This document shows, piece by piece, positions 1-8,692 of a stretch of 64,000 bases of DNA. The first letter of the stretch is position 1; each line of letters begins with the position of its first letter. The notes beneath the pieces were generated by a model. It worked only from the letters and a program-made list of their open reading frames with translations, had not been told where the DNA came from and searched no databases. The translations under genes and the position numbers were made by a program. This DNA is from Pseudolabrys sp. (GTDB lineage: Bacteria; Pseudomonadota; Alphaproteobacteria; Rhizobiales; Xanthobacteraceae). The stretch covers positions 83,980 through 147,979 of the forward strand of contig JAURVZ010000071.1 in assembly GCA_030655215.1 (NCBI GenBank), in the 5' to 3' direction.

Positions 1-1150
1 GCTCGGCATGGTGCTGACGGCAGCACGCAAGTTCGACGAGGCCGAACAGACGATCCGCGCCGCCATTGCCGTCAACGCGAACTCGGACGCCACGCATCAC
101 AATCACGGCGTTGTTCTGAAAGAACTCGGCCGCCCGGCTGAAGCGCTGGCGGCGATCGACAAAGCGCTGGCGATCAATCCGGCTGTCGCCAACAGCTGGT
201 CCCTGCGCGGCACCGTTCTCAACGAGCTCAAGCGTTCGCAGGAAGCAGCGGAGTCTTTCGACCGCGCCATCGGGCTGCAGCCGAATCTTGCTGAAGCCTG
301 GGTTGGCCTCGCCGGCATTCTGTCGCTCGCCAAGCAGAGCGAGGACGCGCTCACCGCCTACGATCGCGCGTTGGCACTCAATCCCAACCTGCCCGCAGCG
401 TGGCTTGGCCGCGCGCTGTCGCTGGCGCAGATGAAGCGGATACCGGAAGCCGTCGCCGCCTATCGCGATGCCGCCGCGCATGGCGTCGATGCCGAACAGG
501 TCAACTTCCATCTCGCCGCGATCGGCGCTGCACCGGCGCCGGCAGCGCCGGTCTCCGCCAATATTGCGATGGTGTTCGATCAGTATGCTGAGACCTTCGA
601 CCAGCACCTGACCGAGGGGCTGAAATACAACATCCCGGCCGAAGCCGCCGCCGCGGTGAAGCGTTTCACCACGCAGGGCAAGCTCGACATTCTCGATCTC
701 GGCTGCGGCACCGGCCTTGTTGGCGAGCAGCTCGCGTCGCTGAAGCGAAGGATGCTCGGCATCGATCTCTCGGCGAAGATGCTGGAGAAGGCCAGGCAGC
801 GCGGCATCTATGAGGAACTGATCTGCGACGAACTGATCAGGTTCCTCGATACGCAGACCGCGATCTACGACGTGGTCGTCGCCGCCGATGTCTTCATCTA
901 TCTCGGCGATCTGGCGCCGGTGTTCCGCGGCGTCCGCCGCGCACTGAAAGATGGCGGCGTGTTCTGCTTCTCCATCGAGGAAGCGGAGCAGGACTTTGTC
1001 GTCCGCGAATCGTTCCGCTTTGCCCATTCCGTTGCCTACATCCGCCGGCTGGCCCAGCAGAATGGCTTCAGCGTGCAGGAAATGGAACCTGTTATCATCC
1101 GGCAGGATGAGGCCGCCAAAATCGGCGGCTACTTGGCAGTGTTGCGCTAG
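1..1150 (+). CDS. TPR-repeat protein with C-terminal class I SAM-dependent methyltransferase domain (probably 5'-truncated by window edge)
   Basis: ORF 8..1150; repeated TPR motifs (ALAAIDKALAINP, AAESFDRAIGLQPN, ALTAYDRALALNPN) followed by methyltransferase motif I LDILDLGCGTGLVGEQL. Reading frame stays open to the window start. Confidence 0.85.
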   Translation, partial: LGMVLTAARKFDEAEQTIRAAIAVNANSDATHHNHGVVLKELGRPAEALAAIDKALAINPAVANSWSLRGTVLNELKRSQEAAESFDRAIGLQPNLAEAWVGLAGILSLAKQSEDALTAYDRALALNPNLPAAWLGRALSLAQMKRIPEAVAAYRDAAAHGVDAEQVNFHLAAIGAAPAPAAPVSANIAMVFDQYAETFDQHLTEGLKYNIPAEAAAAVKRFTTQGKLDILDLGCGTGLVGEQLASLKRRMLGIDLSAKMLEKARQRGIYEELICDELIRFLDTQTAIYDVVVAADVFIYLGDLAPVFRGVRRALKDGGVFCFSIEEAEQDFVVRESFRFAHSVAYIRRLAQQNGFSVQEMEPVIIRQDEAAKIGGYLAVLR

Positions 1151-1192
1151 CGCGACTGGCATTGCCGGGTGCAGTGCACTAAATTCGCCCCC

Positions 1193-2095
1193 ATGACCGA
1201 TTCAGTGAACGATTCACCCGTCGCCACCGCGCCCTCGGCGCTGCGCACATTTATTGCATGGACCGCCTGGCCGGGCCTTCTGGCGATCTGCATCGCCATC
1301 ACTGCCTATGGCTTCGAGGTCGATCACCCGGCGATCTTCTTCAACATCGCCTATGCGTTTCTGTTCATCTCGCTGTTCACGCTGGAGCGCAAGATGCCGC
1401 ACGAGAAGGTCTGGAACGAGAATGACGGCCAGACCTTCGCCAACATCGCGCACACTTTGACCAGCAAAGGCGTGGTGCAGACTTTGGTCGTGTTCAGCGC
1501 CGTCATCGGCCTCACAGTCTACATCACGCCGGTGGCCGAGCCGGGTTACGGCATTTGGCCCCGCACATGGCCGATGTGGGCGCAGGTCGTTCTCGCCGTC
1601 GTGGTCGCTGAATTCGGTTTCTACTGGGCGCACCGCATCTCGCATGAGTGGCCGTTCATGTGGCGCTTCCACGCCGTGCATCACAGCGTAACGCGGCTGT
1701 GGATCGTCAACACGGGCCGGTTTCATTTCGTCGACAGCTTCAAGAGCATCCTGATCGGCATGGCGATCCTGGCCGCGCTCGGCTCGCCGCTCGAAGTCAT
1801 GACCTGGCTGTCCGCCATCACCGCCTATATCGGCATGCTGACGCATTGCAATGTCGACATGCGCTTCGGCCCGCTGTCGTGGTGGTTCAACACGCCGGAA
1901 CTGCACCGCTGGCACCACAGCAAGGACCTGCGCGAAGGCAACATGAACTATAGCGAGAACATCATGATCTGGGATCATGTGTTCGGTACGTTCTACAACA
2001 CGCGCGATTACCGCCCACCGGTCGATATCGGCATCCAGGAAGCGATGCCGGAAGGCTTCGTCCAGCAACTGGTCTGGCCGTTCAAGAAGCAGTAA
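1193..2095 (+). CDS. Sterol desaturase / fatty acid hydroxylase family membrane protein
   Basis: His-box motifs HRISHE, HAVHHS, HRWHHS and TM segments; ATG at 1193 preferred over GTG at 1169. Confidence 0.85.
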   Translation: MTDSVNDSPVATAPSALRTFIAWTAWPGLLAICIAITAYGFEVDHPAIFFNIAYAFLFISLFTLERKMPHEKVWNENDGQTFANIAHTLTSKGVVQTLVVFSAVIGLTVYITPVAEPGYGIWPRTWPMWAQVVLAVVVAEFGFYWAHRISHEWPFMWRFHAVHHSVTRLWIVNTGRFHFVDSFKSILIGMAILAALGSPLEVMTWLSAITAYIGMLTHCNVDMRFGPLSWWFNTPELHRWHHSKDLREGNMNYSENIMIWDHVFGTFYNTRDYRPPVDIGIQEAMPEGFVQQLVWPFKKQ

Positions 2096-2104
2096 GCATT
2101 CCCC

Positions 2105-4432
2105 ATGACAACTCCGTTCGATTCCCATCGCAGCAAGGATGAACCGCGCGTCGAGGACGATGCGCTGGTGCGCGGCCATGGCCGCTTCGCCGACGACCCG
2201 CGTTTGCCAAACCAGGCCTACGCCGTGTTCGTGCGGTCGCCGCATGCGCATGCGCGCATCATGTCGGTCAATACTGACGAGGCGCTGCGTGCCAAGGGCG
2301 TCATCGGCGTCATCACCGCCGCCGATCTGAAGGAAATGAACATCGGCAGCATTTCGCGCCACCCGCCGGTGGCGGGCCGCAATGGCGGCAAGATGATCAT
2401 GCCGTTCCGTCCGGCGCTGGCCGGCGACAAGGTCATGCATGGCGGCGATCCGGTGGCGATGGTGGTGGCTGAAACCGCCGCGCTGGCGCAGGACGCCGCC
2501 GATCTGGTGCAGGTCGACTACGAGGAACTGCCCGCCGTCGTCGATCTCGACACGGCGATGAGCGGCAAGACGCAGCTTCACGCCGATGCGCCTGGCAATC
2601 TGTGCGTCGACTGGGCAGGCCCGGTGCCGAGCGACGACAATGAGCGCGAGGTCGCAGGCATCATCGCCAAGGCCGCGCATGTCGCTAAAATCTCGGTCAC
2701 CAACCAGCGCATGGTCGTCGCGTCGATGGAAACGCGCGGCGCCACCGGCGTCTATGACAAGAGCGCCGAAAGCTACACGCTGCATGCCTGCTCGCAGGGC
2801 ACCGACGTGATGCGCGGCGTTGCCGCCTCAATCATGGGTGTGCCGAACGACAAGCTTCGCGTCATCACCGAAGATGTCGGCGGCGCCTTCGGCATGAAGA
2901 CGCCGGTCTATCCGGAATATATCGCCCTGCTGGTCGGCGCGAAAAAAATCGGCCGCCCGGTGCACTGGCAATCGACGCGATCGGAAGCTTTCATCACCGA
3001 CACGCAAGGCCGTGACACCGTCACGCATGTCGAACTCGCCTGCGACGACAAGGGCAAATTCCTCGCGCTGCGCACCCGCCATGTGTGCAACCAGGGCGCC
3101 TATGTCTCGAACGCCGGCATCAACATCAACACCAACAATTTCGCGCGCTGCCTGCCGGCGATGTACAGAATCGACAAAATCGATATCGGCGTTGCCTGCT
3201 ACTTCTCCAACACGCTGCCGATCGGCCCTTATCGCGGTGCCGGCCGCCCCGAGGCGAATTACGCGCTGGAGCGCGCTGTCGAGGAAGCCGCACGTCTGCT
3301 GAAAATGGATCCGGCCAAGCTGCGCAAGAAGAACCTGATCCCCGCTTCCGCCATGCCGTTCAAGACGCCGATCAATACGTATGATTCCGGCGACTTCCCC
3401 GGCATCGTCGACAAGGCGCTCAAGCTCGCCGACTATGACAACTTCGCCAAGCGCAAGCGCGAAGCGGCCAAGCGCAAGAAGTTGCGCGGCATTGGCCTGT
3501 CCTGCATGCTCGAGCATGCCGGCTCGACGCCCTTGGAAACAGCATCCATCGGTTTTCCCGGCGGCGACAAGATCATCCTTGGCTGCAATGTGCAGTCGAC
3601 CGGCCAGAGCCACGCCACCGTGTTTGCCCGCGTGCTGGCGCACAAGCTCGGCGTTGATCCGCGAAGCATCGAGCACAAGCATGGCGACACCAATCTCGGA
3701 CTGACAGGCTTCGCCTCGGTCGGCTCGCGCTCAGCCATGTGCGCCGGCGCGGCGATTGTCGTCACCGCCGATACGATGCTGGCCAAGGGCAAGAAGATTG
3801 CCGCGGCGGCGCTGGAAGCGTCGGAGAGCGACATTCAATATCGCGGCGGCAGCTTTGAAGTCGTCGGCACCGACCGCAGGATTTCGCTGTTCGACACGGC
3901 GCGCCGCGCCAAAGAGACAGGCGAGAACCTCGATACGCGCGACAAGGCCGAGGCGCCGTTGACGTTTCCGAATGGCTGTCACATCGCCGAGGTCGAGATC
4001 GATCCGGAGACCGGCAAGTTCGACATCGTCACCTACACGGCGGTCGATGATTGCGGCAACGTGCTCGATCAAACCGTGGTCGAAGGCCAGGTGCAAGGTT
4101 CAATCGCCAATGGCCTTGGCCAGGCTTTGACCGAGAACGCGGTGTACGATTCGAGCAGCGGCCAATTGGTCACCGGCTCGTTCATGGATTACGGCATGCC
4201 GCGCGCCCATGACATGCCGATGGAATTGCGCGAGGCGACGCATGTCGTGCCGGCAACTACCAATCCGCTTGGCGTCAAAGGCACCGGCGAGGCCGGCACC
4301 ACGGCAGCGATTGCCGCCGTGATGAACGCGATTTCAAACGCGATTCCGAACGGCGCCGCGGATTACATGGAAATGCCGGCGACGCCATCGAAGGTGTGGG
4401 AAGCGGTGCAGAAGGGAATGGCGACGCAATAG
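2105..4432 (+). CDS. Xanthine dehydrogenase/aldehyde oxidase family molybdopterin-binding large subunit (CoxL form II-like)
   Basis: 775 aa; [26 protein letters not shown] (form II-type active-site loop), GTGEAGT near the C-terminus. Confidence 0.85.
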   Translation: MTTPFDSHRSKDEPRVEDDALVRGHGRFADDPRLPNQAYAVFVRSPHAHARIMSVNTDEALRAKGVIGVITAADLKEMNIGSISRHPPVAGRNGGKMIMPFRPALAGDKVMHGGDPVAMVVAETAALAQDAADLVQVDYEELPAVVDLDTAMSGKTQLHADAPGNLCVDWAGPVPSDDNEREVAGIIAKAAHVAKISVTNQRMVVASMETRGATGVYDKSAESYTLHACSQGTDVMRGVAASIMGVPNDKLRVITEDVGGAFGMKTPVYPEYIALLVGAKKIGRPVHWQSTRSEAFITDTQGRDTVTHVELACDDKGKFLALRTRHVCNQGAYVSNAGININTNNFARCLPAMYRIDKIDIGVACYFSNTLPIGPYRGAGRPEANYALERAVEEAARLLKMDPAKLRKKNLIPASAMPFKTPINTYDSGDFPGIVDKALKLADYDNFAKRKREAAKRKKLRGIGLSCMLEHAGSTPLETASIGFPGGDKIILGCNVQSTGQSHATVFARVLAHKLGVDPRSIEHKHGDTNLGLTGFASVGSRSAMCAGAAIVVTADTMLAKGKKIAAAALEASESDIQYRGGSFEVVGTDRRISLFDTARRAKETGENLDTRDKAEAPLTFPNGCHIAEVEIDPETGKFDIVTYTAVDDCGNVLDQTVVEGQVQGSIANGLGQALTENAVYDSSSGQLVTGSFMDYGMPRAHDMPMELREATHVVPATTNPLGVKGTGEAGTTAAIAAVMNAISNAIPNGAADYMEMPATPSKVWEAVQKGMATQ

Positions 4433-4435
4433 CTG

Positions 4436-4623
4436 TCGTCCCCGCGCAGGCGGGGACCCATAGCCACCAACGCCACTCGGCCTCATGGTGAGGAGCGTTG
4501 CGCAGCAACGCGTCTCGAACCATGTGGCCGCCCATCCTTCGAGACGCATTGCTGCGCAATGCTCCTCAGGATAAGGGCGGAAGATAGGCCGCGCCGTACG
4601 GGTCCCCGCCTGCGCGGGGACGA
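4436..4623. repeat. Composite REP-like element: perfect 24-bp outer inverted repeat (4436-4459/4600-4623) enclosing a second 31-bp inverted repeat (4489-4519/4538-4568)
   Basis: Outer arms TCGTCCCCGCGCAGGCGGGGACCC / GGGTCCCCGCCTGCGCGGGGACGA. Inner arms TGAGGAGCGTTGCGCAGCAACGCGTCTCGAA / TTCGAGACGCATTGCTGCGCAATGCTCCTCA with 2 mismatches. Confidence 0.9.
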
Positions 4624-4630
4624 CAAGAAC

Positions 4631-4668
4631 AAAAAAAAGCCGGGGTTTTGCCCCGGCCTTTTCATTTT
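4631..4668. terminator. Bidirectional rho-independent terminator between convergent genes
   Basis: AAAAAAAAGCCGGGG-TTTTG-CCCCGGCCTTTTCATTTT hairpin with A/T tracts on both sides. Confidence 0.85.
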
Positions 4669-4684
4669 ATAACGTGAGCGTCGA

Positions 4685-6112
4685 CTAGGCTTGCGAGATA
4701 AACTTCGTATTCATATACGCCTGGATGCCTTCGATGCCGCCTTCGGAGCCGTAACCCGACTCCTTGATGCCGCCGAACGGCGTTTCCGGTGTCGAGATGG
4801 CGACCGAGTTGACGCCGACCATGCCGGACTGGATCGCTTCGCCAATCGCCTGCGCCTGCGCGGACGACGAGGTGAACGAATAAGCCGCGAGGCCGAACTG
4901 CAGCGAGTTCGCGCGCTGTACCACTTCATCAAACGTCTTGAACGGCACGATCGGCGCCACCGGGCCGAACGGCTCCTCAGTCATGATCTTCGAATCATCC
5001 GGCACGTCGGTGATGACGGTCGGCTCAAAGAAGAAGCCCTGGTTGCCATGACGGTTGCCGCCGGTCTGGATCTTGCCACCGCGCGCCCTGGCGTCGTTGA
5101 CGAAGGATTCCATCGCGTCGAGACGGCGCGGATTGGCCAGCGGGCCAAGCGTCGTCGTCTTCTCAAGGCCGTCGCCGAGCTTGAGGCCCTTGGCGTATTC
5201 GGTGAAGCGGGCGACGAACTTGTTGTAGCCCTTCTCCTGCACATAGAAACGCGTCGGAGAAATACAAACCTGGCCGGCGTTGCGATACTTGAAGGCAGCG
5301 ATGGTGTCGGCCGCCTTCTCCGGATCGTAATCGTCGAACACGATCACCGGCGAATGGCCGCCCAATTCCATCGTCGCGCGCTTCATGCCCTGCGCGGCCA
5401 AAGCGGCGAGATGCTTGCCCACGGGAATCGACCCTGTGAAGGAAATCTTGCGCACAATGTCCGATGTGACGAGGTGCTCGGAAATCGTCGCCGGCACGCC
5501 GAAGACCAGGTTCAGCACTCCCGCCGGCAGACCGGCATCAGCGAAGCACTTCACCAGTTCGACACAGCCGGCCGGCGTTTCTTCCGAGGCCTTGATGATG
5601 ATGGAGCAACCGGCGGCGAGCGCACCGGCGATCTTGCGCACAGGCGTCAGCGTCGGGAAATTCCACGGGGTGAAAGCGGCGACGACGCCGACCGGCTCCT
5701 GCAGAACGATCTGGCGAACGCCCTTGGTGCGGCCCGGCACGATGCGGCCATAAGAGCGGCGGCCCTCTTCGGCGCACCAATCGATGATGTCAGCCGAGGT
5801 CAGCACTTCCATGCGCGATTCGGCAAAGGACTTGCCCTGCTCCATGGTCTGCGCAGTGGCGACCTTCTCGGCGCGTTCGCGCAACAGGTCGGCGGCCTTG
5901 CGCATGATTTTCGCGCGGTCATAAGCCGAGGTGTTCTTCCAGACTTGGAAGCCCTTTTCAGCGGCGCCCAAGGCATTGTCGAGATCGGCTTTGCTGGCGT
6001 GCGGCAATTGCGCCAGCACCTTGCCGGTTGCCGGATTGATCACGTCTTCGCCCTTGCGGCCTTCGCCGTTGAGCCATTGGCCGTCGATATACAATTTCAA
6101 TTCGGAATACAT
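4685..6112 (-). CDS. gabD: NAD(P)-dependent succinate-semialdehyde dehydrogenase-type aldehyde dehydrogenase
   Basis: 475 aa ALDH; FTPWNFP, ELGGHSPVIVFDD, NAGQVCISPTRFYV, EEPFGPVAPI, GYGSEGG. Confidence 0.85.
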   Translation of the reverse strand: MYSELKLYIDGQWLNGEGRKGEDVINPATGKVLAQLPHASKADLDNALGAAEKGFQVWKNTSAYDRAKIMRKAADLLRERAEKVATAQTMEQGKSFAESRMEVLTSADIIDWCAEEGRRSYGRIVPGRTKGVRQIVLQEPVGVVAAFTPWNFPTLTPVRKIAGALAAGCSIIIKASEETPAGCVELVKCFADAGLPAGVLNLVFGVPATISEHLVTSDIVRKISFTGSIPVGKHLAALAAQGMKRATMELGGHSPVIVFDDYDPEKAADTIAAFKYRNAGQVCISPTRFYVQEKGYNKFVARFTEYAKGLKLGDGLEKTTTLGPLANPRRLDAMESFVNDARARGGKIQTGGNRHGNQGFFFEPTVITDVPDDSKIMTEEPFGPVAPIVPFKTFDEVVQRANSLQFGLAAYSFTSSSAQAQAIGEAIQSGMVGVNSVAISTPETPFGGIKESGYGSEGGIEGIQAYMNTKFISQA

Positions 6113-6332
6113 ACGAAACCTCGTGGTTTACCCGGGTCAACCTAAACTGCGGGGGTGAGATAGCACTTTCGGGGCACAGCGGCCAGTGACGGTCGTGTCC
6201 CGGACGCGGCGCAGCACGCAGTGCTGCTCCGCAGATCCGGGACCCCGGTTACTGCCTTTCAAACAATCGGGCCCCCGGGTCCGCAGCGCACCACGAAGAT
6301 GTGCTGCGCTGCGCCCGGGGAACGAAGCATCG

Positions 6333-7121
6333 TCATTTGCCCGTAAACTTCGGCTTACGCTTTTCCATGAACGCCGTGCGGCCTTCAATGAAGTCGTTTG
6401 AGGCAAAACACTCTTGCACCATTTTCTCGGCCGTCTCCAGGTCGCTCGGCTCCTCGCTCAGCATCTGGCCGATCATGTACTTGACCGTGCGAATGGTGAG
6501 CGGCGCATTGCCGGCAATCGTCTCGGCGTAATTCCTGACATAGCTCTCAAGCTCGCCATTGGCGACGACGCGGTTGACCAGCCCCATCGCCAGCGCTTCC
6601 GGCGCTGTGAATTGCCGCGCGGTGTAGAAAATCTCCTTGGCGAAGGACGGCCCGACAAGATCGACCAGCTTCTTCAGACCGGTGTAGCGGTAGCCGATGC
6701 TGAGCTTGGCCGCCGGCACCGCGAAGCTCGATCCTTCGGTGCAGATCCGCATATCGCAAGTCAACGCGAGCCCCATGCCACCGCCGATGCAATAGCCGCG
6801 GATCATGGCGATGGTCGGCTTCGGAAAGTCCGTGAAGGCAGCGTTCACGCGATCGACCACTTCATTGTAGTGGTCAGACGCTTCCTTGCTGGCGCGTTCC
6901 TCGCCGAACTTGGAAATGTCGGCGCCCGAAACGAAGGCTTTGCCGCCGGCGCCGGTGACGACCACGACGTGAACGTCATTGTCATGGCGGAATTTATCGA
7001 GATGACCTTCACACGCTTCCCACATGTCGAGCGACACGGCGTTGCGCTTTTCCGGATTGTTGAACGTGATGTAGCCGACGCTGCCCTCTTTGTGAGTCAG
7101 CATTTTGTCGGTCGAGGTCAT
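6333..7121 (-). CDS. Enoyl-CoA hydratase/isomerase family protein
   Basis: Crotonase motifs GAGGKAFVSGADI, GYCIGGGMGLALTCDMRI. Confidence 0.9.
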   Translation of the reverse strand: MTSTDKMLTHKEGSVGYITFNNPEKRNAVSLDMWEACEGHLDKFRHDNDVHVVVVTGAGGKAFVSGADISKFGEERASKEASDHYNEVVDRVNAAFTDFPKPTIAMIRGYCIGGGMGLALTCDMRICTEGSSFAVPAAKLSIGYRYTGLKKLVDLVGPSFAKEIFYTARQFTAPEALAMGLVNRVVANGELESYVRNYAETIAGNAPLTIRTVKYMIGQMLSEEPSDLETAEKMVQECFASNDFIEGRTAFMEKRKPKFTGK

Positions 7122-7139
7122 TGCTTGCTTCCTTGATAG

Positions 7140-8333
7140 TTAAACAGCATTCGCCTTGTGCAGCGCGGCGATGTCGTCGTCCGAAAAACCGAATTCCTTG
7201 AACACTTCGTCAGTGTGCTGGCCTTGATCCGGCGGCGTACTGACGATCTTGCTCGGCGTACGCGACAACACAAATGGCTGGCCGACAAAGGTCTGCGTTT
7301 CGCCGTTCGGCTTCACCGCATCCTGCGCAATGCGCAAATGTTTGACCTGTTCGTCAGCAAACACTTGATCGATCGCGTTAATCGGCCCGCTCGGCACGCC
7401 GGCCTTCTCGAAAATGGTAATCCATTCGGCGCTGGTCTTAGCCACTGTCTTGGCCTCAAGCGCCGCATTGACCGCCTTGCGGTTGTCCGAGCGCAACTTG
7501 TTGCTGGCGAAGTCAGGATTGTCGACCAGTTCCGGCGCACCGGCAGCCTTGCACAAACGCTCCCACATCACCTGGCCGGCGGCGGCGATGTTGATGTAGC
7601 CGTCCGCGGTCTTGAACACGCCGGTCGGGATGCTGGTCGGATGGTCGTTTCCGGCCTGCTCGGCAACTTCGCCCATTTGCAGCCAGCGCGCCGCCTGGAA
7701 ATCGAGCATGAAAATCTGCGCCTGCAACAGCGAGGTGTTGACCCACTGGCCTTCGCCGGAAACCTCGCGCTCCAGCAGCGCGGTCTGGATGCCGAGCGCG
7801 GCGAACAGGCCGGCGCAAAGGTCAGCCACCGGAATGCCGACACGTACCGGCCCCTGCCCCGGCAGGCCCGTGATTGACATCAGACCGCCCATGCCCTGCG
7901 CGATCTGGTCGAAGCCCGGCCGGTGGCGATATGGGCCGTCCTGGCCGAAGCCGGAAATGCTGGCCAGCACGATCCGCTTGTTCACTTTGCGCAGCGCCTC
8001 GTAATTGATGCCGAGGCGGTCCTTCACGTCGGGCCGGAAGTTTTCGACCACGACGTCGGCCTTCTCGACCAGCCGGTTGAAGGCGGCCAGGCCCTGCGGC
8101 GACTTCAGGTCGAGCGTGATGCTGCGCTTGTTGCGGTGCAGGTTCTGGAAGTCGGCATTGTCGCGCGGCCCGCCGGCGCCCTCGCCCTTTTCCAGATGCG
8201 CCGGCGTCTCGATCTTGATGACATTGGCGCCCCAGTCGGCCAACTGGCGGACGCAGGTCGGCCCGGAGCGGACGCGGGTCAGGTCGAGGACGGTAAAGCG
8301 GGAAAGGGCCTCGGAGGCCCGGGGAGAAGGCAT
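7140..8333 (-). CDS. CaiB/BaiF family (class III) CoA-transferase
   Basis: LDLTRVRSGPTCVRQLADWGANVIKIE, NKRSITLDLKSPQG, DVVVENFRP. Confidence 0.9.
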   Translation of the reverse strand: MPSPRASEALSRFTVLDLTRVRSGPTCVRQLADWGANVIKIETPAHLEKGEGAGGPRDNADFQNLHRNKRSITLDLKSPQGLAAFNRLVEKADVVVENFRPDVKDRLGINYEALRKVNKRIVLASISGFGQDGPYRHRPGFDQIAQGMGGLMSITGLPGQGPVRVGIPVADLCAGLFAALGIQTALLEREVSGEGQWVNTSLLQAQIFMLDFQAARWLQMGEVAEQAGNDHPTSIPTGVFKTADGYINIAAAGQVMWERLCKAAGAPELVDNPDFASNKLRSDNRKAVNAALEAKTVAKTSAEWITIFEKAGVPSGPINAIDQVFADEQVKHLRIAQDAVKPNGETQTFVGQPFVLSRTPSKIVSTPPDQGQHTDEVFKEFGFSDDDIAALHKANAV

Positions 8334-8403
8334 TTCGGCAGCTCCGGCACTCGATTATGGCAACCGGGGGCGACCTTCCCCGATTGGCCCGGGCTTGTCA
8401 CCC

Positions 8404-8494
8404 CGTCATTCCGGGGCGCGAGCCGAAGGCAAGCGAACCCGGAATCCAGCGCTGGATTTCGGGTTCGCGGCCAAGACGGCCGCCGCGGAATGAC
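8404..8494. repeat. REP-like palindromic element in a divergent intergenic region
   Basis: Outer CGTCATTCCG...CGGAATGACG; inner near-perfect palindrome GCGAACCCGGAATCCAGC|GCTGGATTTCGGGTTCGC (8433-8468). Confidence 0.8.
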
Positions 8495-8692
8495 GGAAAA
8501 TGGGCTTTATTCACCAATCCGGACCATACGCCCGCCCCCGCCTTGAAAAGACCACCGAACGCTGTCATATGACACCTGCGAATGAACGACCCCTTCTTGG
8601 GTTCGCGGGCTGCGTGCACGAACTTCCTAAAAACGAATTTCGCCCCGCCCATTCGATTTTCTGAATAAGACCGACAGCCCTGGCAACGCGGG

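Noticed and set aside
1214-2785. 523-aa minus-strand ORF across sterol desaturase and Mo-hydroxylase genes
   Set aside because: Spans an intergenic junction of two well-supported plus-strand genes; His/Arg/Asp-rich mirror composition.
4275-4559. Short ORFs with WVPACAGTT / SSPRRRGPVRRG-type peptides
   Set aside because: Translation of REP-like inverted repeats, not proteins; similar pseudo-ORFs at 24242-24809 and 59284-59466.
4691-6145. 484-aa plus-strand ORF antisense to the aldehyde dehydrogenase
   Set aside because: Opposite strand has full ALDH motifs; no domain in this frame.
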